DNA from: Mycobacterium persicum
Lineage (GTDB): Bacteria > Actinomycetota > Actinomycetes > Mycobacteriales > Mycobacteriaceae
Length of the DNA stretch: 39,939 nt
Direction of reading: 5' to 3'
Assembly: GCF_002086675.1 (NCBI RefSeq)
Contig: NZ_MVIF01000049.1
Span: 1 to 39,939 of the forward strand
Numbering within the stretch: position 1 is the first letter of the stretch; every line of letters starts with the position of its first letter. The notes under the pieces were generated by a model. That model saw nothing but the letters and a program-made list of their open reading frames with translations. It searched no databases and had not been told where the DNA came from. Below are positions 35,454-39,939 of the stretch, piece by piece. The translations under genes were made by a program, and so were the position numbers.

Positions 35454-36556
35454 TCATCGCCGTCAAAAACCTCGTCGTCGAGCGTGCCCGGTTGGTGTTT
35501 TCGGTGTTGGGCGTGGGGATCGCGGTGCTGTTGGTGTTGGTGATCTCGGGCATCTTCGTAGGCACCACCAATCAGGTCACCACCTACATCGACCATTCCA
35601 AGGGCGCCGTGTGGGTGGTACAGCCCGGCGTCGAACAATTGTTCCGCGCCGTGTCGTGGTTGCCCGCCGAGGACAGAAATCGCCTGCTGACGGTTCCCGG
35701 CGTCCAGTCGGCCGATCCGATCCTGGGCCAACCGTCCGACTTCGTCCACAACGGCACGCAGACTGCGTACTTCGTGGTCGGTTACGACACCCTGACCGGT
35801 GTGGGCGGCCCGTGGTCGCTGGCGCAGGGCCGCAACGTCGCCCGCTCCGGCGAGGTGGTGCTGGACCGGGTGCTGGCCACCAAGAACGGAATCAAACTCG
35901 GCGACAAAGTCCAGATTGTCGACGAAGATTTCACGGTTGTGGGGCTGTCCAACCAGACCGCCGCACTGGGCAACTTCTACGCGTTCATCTCGCTACCCGA
36001 TGCAGCGCGGCTGCTGCGGGCCGGAAATCGGGTGTCCTACTTCCTGGTCCAACCACGGGACGGCTACACCGCTACCCAGCTCGCCGCCGCGATCCACCGC
36101 GACCTGCCCGACATGGACGCTCTGGCCGCTGCCACGTTCACCGACAACAGCCGAGCCATCATCATTTCGATGATCGGGCGACCGTTGAAGACGATGATCG
36201 CGATCGCGGTGTTGGTGGGTGTCGCGCTGGTGGGTTTGACCGTGCTGGCGGTGACCAATGAGCAGCTGCGCGATTTCGGGGTGCTGCGCGCCCTGGGGGT
36301 GCGCCCAATCCAGTTGTGCCGCACAGTTCTTGCCCAGGCAGCGGTGATCGCCGGGCTGGGCTATCTGGCCGGCGCCGCCGTCGCCTACGGCGCGCAATTC
36401 TTGATCGCCGACCGTTTGGGCGACGTCACCGTCGAGATCACCCCCACCTTGCTGGCCGTGATGGCCGCCGCCACCGCCGTCATGGCCGTTCTCGGATCGC
36501 TGATCCCGGTGCGCCGTGTCGTGCGGATCGATCCCGTCACCGCCTTTAGACGCTGA
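35450..36556 (+). CDS. ABC transporter permease, FtsX/MacB/DevC type (copy 2)
   Basis: A 368-residue permease, the same length as copy 1 at 30026. It has the same N-terminal helix, periplasmic MacB-like domain and three C-terminal FtsX helices. The periplasmic domain differs at many positions (for example EQLFRAVSWLPAEDRN against SQMFKAVSWLPGDGRN), while the last ~125 residues are almost identical. No ATPase gene follows it, so it should share the single ATPase at 31151. The GTG start overlaps the desulfurase stop. Confidence 0.88.
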   Translation: MIIAVKNLVVERARLVFSVLGVGIAVLLVLVISGIFVGTTNQVTTYIDHSKGAVWVVQPGVEQLFRAVSWLPAEDRNRLLTVPGVQSADPILGQPSDFVHNGTQTAYFVVGYDTLTGVGGPWSLAQGRNVARSGEVVLDRVLATKNGIKLGDKVQIVDEDFTVVGLSNQTAALGNFYAFISLPDAARLLRAGNRVSYFLVQPRDGYTATQLAAAIHRDLPDMDALAAATFTDNSRAIIISMIGRPLKTMIAIAVLVGVALVGLTVLAVTNEQLRDFGVLRALGVRPIQLCRTVLAQAAVIAGLGYLAGAAVAYGAQFLIADRLGDVTVEITPTLLAVMAAATAVMAVLGSLIPVRRVVRIDPVTAFRR

Positions 36557-36570
36557 CCCGAAGTGAGGAT
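36182..36570 (+). repeat. Near-identical 3' end of permease copy 2
   Basis: Partner of the tract at 30758-31146, offset 5424 bp. It includes the shared post-stop segment CCCGAAGTGAGGAT that supplies the ribosome site for the ACP gene. Confidence 0.9.
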
Positions 36571-36571
36571 C

Positions 36572-36886
36572 ATGACCGAAAACCGTTCCGCGCTGATACT
36601 TCCCGAGGCCGGCGAAGTCATCGCCGCATTCCGCCACGCCCTCGAGAAGGTGCTGGCGCCCGAGGATCTCGCGCAGGTCGACCTCGACCGGGTCGACTCC
36701 GGAACACCGCTGCTCAGCCTGCCCATCGACTCGGCGGTACTGATGTCGTTGATGACCGAGCTCGAGGACAGGTTCGCGGTGTTCATCGACGAAGAGGCGG
36801 CGTTTGCGTTCCACACCGTTGCCGATGTCGCGGACTATGTGCGGCGACGGCTGACCGACAAGGCCGGCCGGCTGGCCGGCGCGTGA
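36572..36886 (+). CDS. Acyl carrier protein
   Basis: A 104-residue carrier protein. The phosphopantetheine site is Ser54 in PIDSAVLMSLMTELEDRF. The flanking acidic helices (EKVLAPEDLAQVDLDRVDSG; FIDEEAAFAFHTVADVADYV) fit the four-helix ACP fold. It holds acyl or peptidyl groups on its 4'-phosphopantetheine arm. ATG 36572 has GAAGTGAGG just upstream. The stop overlaps the GTG of the FAAL gene, the usual ACP-FAAL pairing, so FAAL probably loads it directly. Confidence 0.88.
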   Translation: MTENRSALILPEAGEVIAAFRHALEKVLAPEDLAQVDLDRVDSGTPLLSLPIDSAVLMSLMTELEDRFAVFIDEEAAFAFHTVADVADYVRRRLTDKAGRLAGA

Positions 36887-38559
36887 GCGTTTTCTCGCCC
36901 GATGTGCTCGCGCACGTGCGGGCCAACGCACCCGCAATGTCCAGTGGCGCAATCGATTACACTCGCCTGCTGCAGCAGGGCCTACAGCAGATCGATTTCT
37001 ACGGCACCCGCGAACATCTCGCGACGCTCCCCGGGGACGCCCTGGTGCACCGGGTGCTCGTCCACGCCGGCGCACTCGCCGCCAGCGGGCTGAGCCGGGG
37101 CGACCGGATCGTGATGGTGTCGGCCAATACCGAGCAGTACCTGGCGACGCTGCTGGCGGCCCTGCTGATCGGCGCGCTGCCGTGCGCCGTCGCACCGCCA
37201 CCCACACCGTCGCACGACGAGTCGGCGGGCGTTCAACACCTGCGTGCCGCGATCCGCGTCGTCGATCCCAAGCTGGTGGTAGCTCAATCCCGGGTTACAG
37301 CGGCGATACCGGATGCGCCCGTACTCGCTTATGAAGAACTCCACCACGCCCAACCACTTTCCTGGCCGACCGGCCGGCCACCCGAGCCGAGCGACCTCCA
37401 TCATGTCCAGCTCACGTCGGGTTCGACGTCCGCCCCCAAGGCGGTGCTGCTGACGCACGGCAATGTCGCGCACAATGTCGGCGCCATCGGTTATGCGACG
37501 GCCATTGCGCGGGGCCACGACCGGGCTTTCAGCTGGTTGCCGATGTATCACGATATGGGCTTCATCCAGGTGCTCGGCGGGCTGCTCTACGGCTTACCGG
37601 TGGGCATCATGACACCCCTGGCATTCCTCCGCGACCCGCTGTCGTGGGTGCGGCACATGACGCACCATCGTTCGACCCATACCGCGGGTCCGCCATTCGC
37701 ATACCGCGCCACTGCCGACGCTTTCCAACGTGCCAGCGGGACAACCGAAATCGATCTGTCCCCGCTGGCGTACGCGTACGTCGGCGCCGAGCCGATCGCC
37801 CACTCCACGGTGCGCTACTTCACCGACACCTTCGCTCGACTCGGATTGCGGCGCGACGCCCTGGTTCCGTGCTACGGCATGGCCGAGTCGGTGCTGGCCA
37901 CGACTTTGGCGCTGCGACCCGCGGCCACGGCCGCAACGAATTTCGGGCGCGTCCGGGTGTGGGAATCGCGACCACGCCAGGTTGTTTCGTGCGGTAAGCC
38001 GGTGGACGGCCTGCGGATTCGTATCGTGGACGCCGACGGTGTGGAGCTGCCGGCGGGCATCGAGGGCCAGATCCAGGTGAGCGGTCCGTCGATCATGCTC
38101 GGCTATCGCAATGACGACGGCTCGGTCACCTGCCCGCCCGACGGCTGGCACGACACCGGAGATCGCGGATTCGTCTCCGAGGACGAACTTTTCGTGGTAG
38201 GTCGCAGCAAAGAGATGTTGATCGTCCGTGGCCGGAACTTCCCGCCCTACGACGTTGAGCGGACAATCGACGCCATGCCCGACATTGGCGCCGGGCATGC
38301 GATCGTCTTCTCGGTCCCAGATGCACGACGTGGCAGAGAATCCGTCATCGCCGTAATAGGCACGAATGCCACGGAAACCGAGCATCATCGAATCCGCGCC
38401 GACGTCGCGATGGCGGTACGAACCGCATTCGGGTTCTCCCTCGACGACATCGTGCTGGTTCCCACCTCAGAGATTCCCCGCACCACGAGCGGGAAACTGC
38501 AGCGGCTCCAGGCCCGTCAGCGATACCTGGGCCGCCACCTACACGTCGCGGCAACCTGA
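36883..38559 (+). CDS. Fatty-acyl-AMP ligase (FAAL/FadD-like)
   Basis: A 558-residue adenylate-forming enzyme with FAAL features: P-loop LTSGSTSAPK (178-187), SWLPMYHDMGFI (217-228), AYVGAEPI, YGMAES, WHDTGDRGFV, GRSKEMLIVRGRNFPPYDVE and the C-terminal lysine in RTTSGKLQR. FAALs make acyl-AMP and transfer the acyl chain to an ACP or PKS/NRPS carrier instead of CoA. The GTG start overlaps the ACP stop. Last gene of the rightward operon; it ends 13 bp from a convergent SDR. A CoA-forming FadD is the alternative, but the ACP pairing argues against it. Confidence 0.87.
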   Translation: MSVFSPDVLAHVRANAPAMSSGAIDYTRLLQQGLQQIDFYGTREHLATLPGDALVHRVLVHAGALAASGLSRGDRIVMVSANTEQYLATLLAALLIGALPCAVAPPPTPSHDESAGVQHLRAAIRVVDPKLVVAQSRVTAAIPDAPVLAYEELHHAQPLSWPTGRPPEPSDLHHVQLTSGSTSAPKAVLLTHGNVAHNVGAIGYATAIARGHDRAFSWLPMYHDMGFIQVLGGLLYGLPVGIMTPLAFLRDPLSWVRHMTHHRSTHTAGPPFAYRATADAFQRASGTTEIDLSPLAYAYVGAEPIAHSTVRYFTDTFARLGLRRDALVPCYGMAESVLATTLALRPAATAATNFGRVRVWESRPRQVVSCGKPVDGLRIRIVDADGVELPAGIEGQIQVSGPSIMLGYRNDDGSVTCPPDGWHDTGDRGFVSEDELFVVGRSKEMLIVRGRNFPPYDVERTIDAMPDIGAGHAIVFSVPDARRGRESVIAVIGTNATETEHHRIRADVAMAVRTAFGFSLDDIVLVPTSEIPRTTSGKLQRLQARQRYLGRHLHVAAT

Positions 38560-38572
38560 CGGGCGCGCAAGC

Positions 38573-39379
38573 TCAACTGCGATTCAGCGCAGGGTGGTTG
38601 CGCGCCAGGAACGGCAGCATCCACTCGGGCGGCGCGATCCGGAAAAGACCGGCGGCGACGCGGTTCACCAGACCCGGGACGACGACGGCCCGGCCGGCGG
38701 CCAAACCCTCGATTCCGGCCTGAGCCACCTGGGCGGCGGGTTTCCACATGATGCGCGGCAAACTGTTTTCGGCTTCCTCCTTGGTGAATCCCGCGGCATC
38801 ACCGAAGCCGGTGTCGACCGGTCCGGGACACAGTGCGGTCACCCCGACCCCGGTACCACGCAGCTCGCCGCGCAGGCTGTGGGTATAAGACAGCACGAAC
38901 GCCTTCGCCGCGCCATATGCGGCTTGTCCGGGCAACGGACCGAATGCGGCCACCGACGCCACGTTGAGCACCGCTCCCCGACGACGTTCGACCATGCCCG
39001 GCAGGAACCTGCTGCACAGGTCGACGACCGCGGCCACATCGACTTCCACCAGGTTGAGTTCTTGGGCCGGAACGGATTTGGCCACGACGCCGAGCGTCGA
39101 GAGACCGGCGTTGTTGACCAGGATGTCCGGTACTAGGCCGAGCGCGACGACCCGATCCAGCAGGCTCGCCCGGTCGCTTCGCTCCGACAGATCGGCGGGC
39201 AACGGATGCGCATCCGGTCCCAACCGACCGGCGAGCGCTTCCAAACGATCGGCGCTGCGCGCCACCAGGACGACCTGGTAGCCACGCTGGGCGAGAATCC
39301 GCGCAAGTTCCTCGCCGATGCCCGAGGACGCCCCGGTGACGATGGCGGCGCGGTCATTTCCTGGTGGAGGAAGAGGCAT
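38573..39379 (-). CDS. Short-chain dehydrogenase/reductase
   Basis: A 268-residue classical SDR: TGASSGIG (15-22), NNAG (89-92), Ser142, Tyr155 and Lys159 (AAYGAAK). PGPVDTGF follows the active site, as in DltE-like SDRs. The C-terminus is hydrophobic (VAAGLFRIAPPEWMLPFLAR). It is convergent with the FAAL gene, so it is not in the same transcript. It could still act on a product of that pathway. Substrate unknown. Confidence 0.88.
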   Translation of the reverse strand: MPLPPPGNDRAAIVTGASSGIGEELARILAQRGYQVVLVARSADRLEALAGRLGPDAHPLPADLSERSDRASLLDRVVALGLVPDILVNNAGLSTLGVVAKSVPAQELNLVEVDVAAVVDLCSRFLPGMVERRRGAVLNVASVAAFGPLPGQAAYGAAKAFVLSYTHSLRGELRGTGVGVTALCPGPVDTGFGDAAGFTKEEAENSLPRIMWKPAAQVAQAGIEGLAAGRAVVVPGLVNRVAAGLFRIAPPEWMLPFLARNHPALNRS

Positions 39380-39549
39380 ACGGCGACCTTACCCGCCAAC
39401 CCGTTGGGTTCTTGCCGCGTTGCCCGATCCACGCCCGATCCGGGACTGCCACACAGCGACCACGAGGCCTGAATGGGCCTGCTTGACCCACCGTCAGAAG
39501 ACGGGGATCTGCCCTCGGGCCGCGGCAATCACTCTCGTGGACCTCGGGC

Positions 39550-39911
39550 TCATGCCGCCGTGTGTGCGATGACGGCTTTGAGTGTGCGTGTAGGGCGGGG
39601 ACATCCCGCGGCGGCCCGCCCTGATGCCGCACTCGGCGCCATCACCGCACGCTCGGCGCCATCACCGCAGTCTCGGCGCCGTCAACACACGCTCGGTGCC
39701 GTCGGCACCGACGCAGGCAGACACCCAGATCGACGTGATCATCGTCGGCGGGCCGGCGCGCCCGAATGACGGATAGCGAATGCGACGGGATGGCCGAAAC
39801 CTCCTAAGCGTCAACCCTGACCGCACCAGCCCCGATTCTCATCTCACCACACCGAGGCGCAGCCCCCTAATGCTTCCAGCGACAAACGAAGTCCTGCAAC
39901 GGACTTGCCGT
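39550..39911 (+). repeat. Dispersed intergenic repeat, copy C
   Basis: Same orientation as copy A. It has TCATGCCGCCG, TGACGGCTTTGAGTGTG, a perfect hairpin AGGGCGGG/CCCGCCCT (39592-39599 with 39615-39622), four 20-bp units of the type GCACGCTCGGCGCCATCACC (39623-39703), CGCAGCCCCC, and a diverged right end AGCGACAAACGAAG. It lacks the far-left block of A and B. An extra inverted repeat, AAGTCC-N6-GGACTT (39889-39906), is at its right end. The rest of 39380-39939 shows no gene. Confidence 0.7.
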
Positions 39912-39926
39912 TAAAAGATGCCATAA

Positions 39927-39939
39927 CCCCCCCCCCCCC
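39927..39939. other. Run of 13 C at the window end
   Basis: The last 13 bases are all C. This is most likely a sequencing or assembly artefact at a contig end. Confidence 0.6.

Noticed and set aside
39623..39703. Possible CRISPR array (regularly repeated 20-bp units)
   Set aside because: The units are contiguous with no spacers and no cas genes are nearby. It is a degenerate tandem repeat.
39766..39939. A gene start at the right window end
   Set aside because: Stops occur in all frames at short intervals. Only the right end of repeat C and a C run are present.

Overview
This window comes from a slow-growing Mycobacterium that is not M. tuberculosis itself. The evidence is GC-rich mycobacterial codon use, a PE protein, two PPE proteins of the SVP subclass, and an M. 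tuberculosis-like backbone: PE_PGRS1, an Rv0108c-like ORF, ctpI, ctpB and an Rv0102-like gene. These appear in the same relative order as in H37Rv, read on the opposite strand. The left edge cuts through the PE gene and the right edge ends in a run of 13 C, so the window may be a complete assembly contig.

Layout. (1) 0-6.2 kb: truncated PE gene, a small conserved-type ORF, a fragment of an ECF sigma factor, and the giant P-type ATPase ctpI. (2) 6.2-11.9 kb: a leftward operon of MpaB/DUF2236 oxygenase, SDR and acyl-CoA synthetase. It is divergent from a TetR regulator and an alpha/beta-hydrolase/adenylate cyclase fusion. This block sits where H37Rv carries Rv0104-Rv0106. (3) 12.0-14.5 kb: the copper ATPase ctpB with an overlapping HMA (CopZ-like) copper chaperone. 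(4) 15.1-26.4 kb: an accessory island inserted between ctpB and the Rv0102-like gene. It holds an NAD-dependent epimerase, a TetR regulator, a PrpF isomerase, an AbrB-type permease, a frameshifted MFS transporter, two PPE genes each preceded by a short ORF, a CDF metal exporter and a GT2 glycosyltransferase. (5) 27.1-29.9 kb: a CopD-CtaG fusion (Rv0102-like) and a divergent Met-rich membrane protein, probably copper functions. (6) 30.0-38.6 kb: a tight rightward operon. It encodes a FtsX-type permease, a zinc-ribbon ABC ATPase, a 1-Cys peroxiredoxin, a LuxE-type acyl-protein synthetase, a NifU-like scaffold, a cysteine desulfurase, a second FtsX-type permease, an acyl carrier protein and a fatty-acyl-AMP ligase. 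A convergent SDR follows.

Two signals stand out. First, five promoters in the island (17.06-17.23, 21.04, 24.71 and 24.88 kb) share one design. Each has a -35 TTGACN-like box, a 16-bp palindrome of consensus GTTATC-N4-GATAAC in the spacer that runs into a TANNNT -10 box, and a second palindrome 19-29 bp further downstream. They drive nearly every transcription unit of the island except the CDF exporter, and so define a private regulon. The TetR gene inside the island is the obvious candidate regulator. Second, the 30-38.6 kb operon joins sulfur mobilisation, acyl activation on a carrier protein and an ABC exporter. It looks like an undescribed pathway that makes and exports an acylated, possibly sulfur-containing product.

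Three copies of an intergenic repeat of roughly 360-490 bp (14.66, 26.46 and 39.55 kb) lie exactly at the edges of the island and of the operon block. Each carries a conserved hairpin, 20-bp GGCGCC-centred tandem units and a conserved right end. The first two copies are inverted relative to each other and bracket the island.
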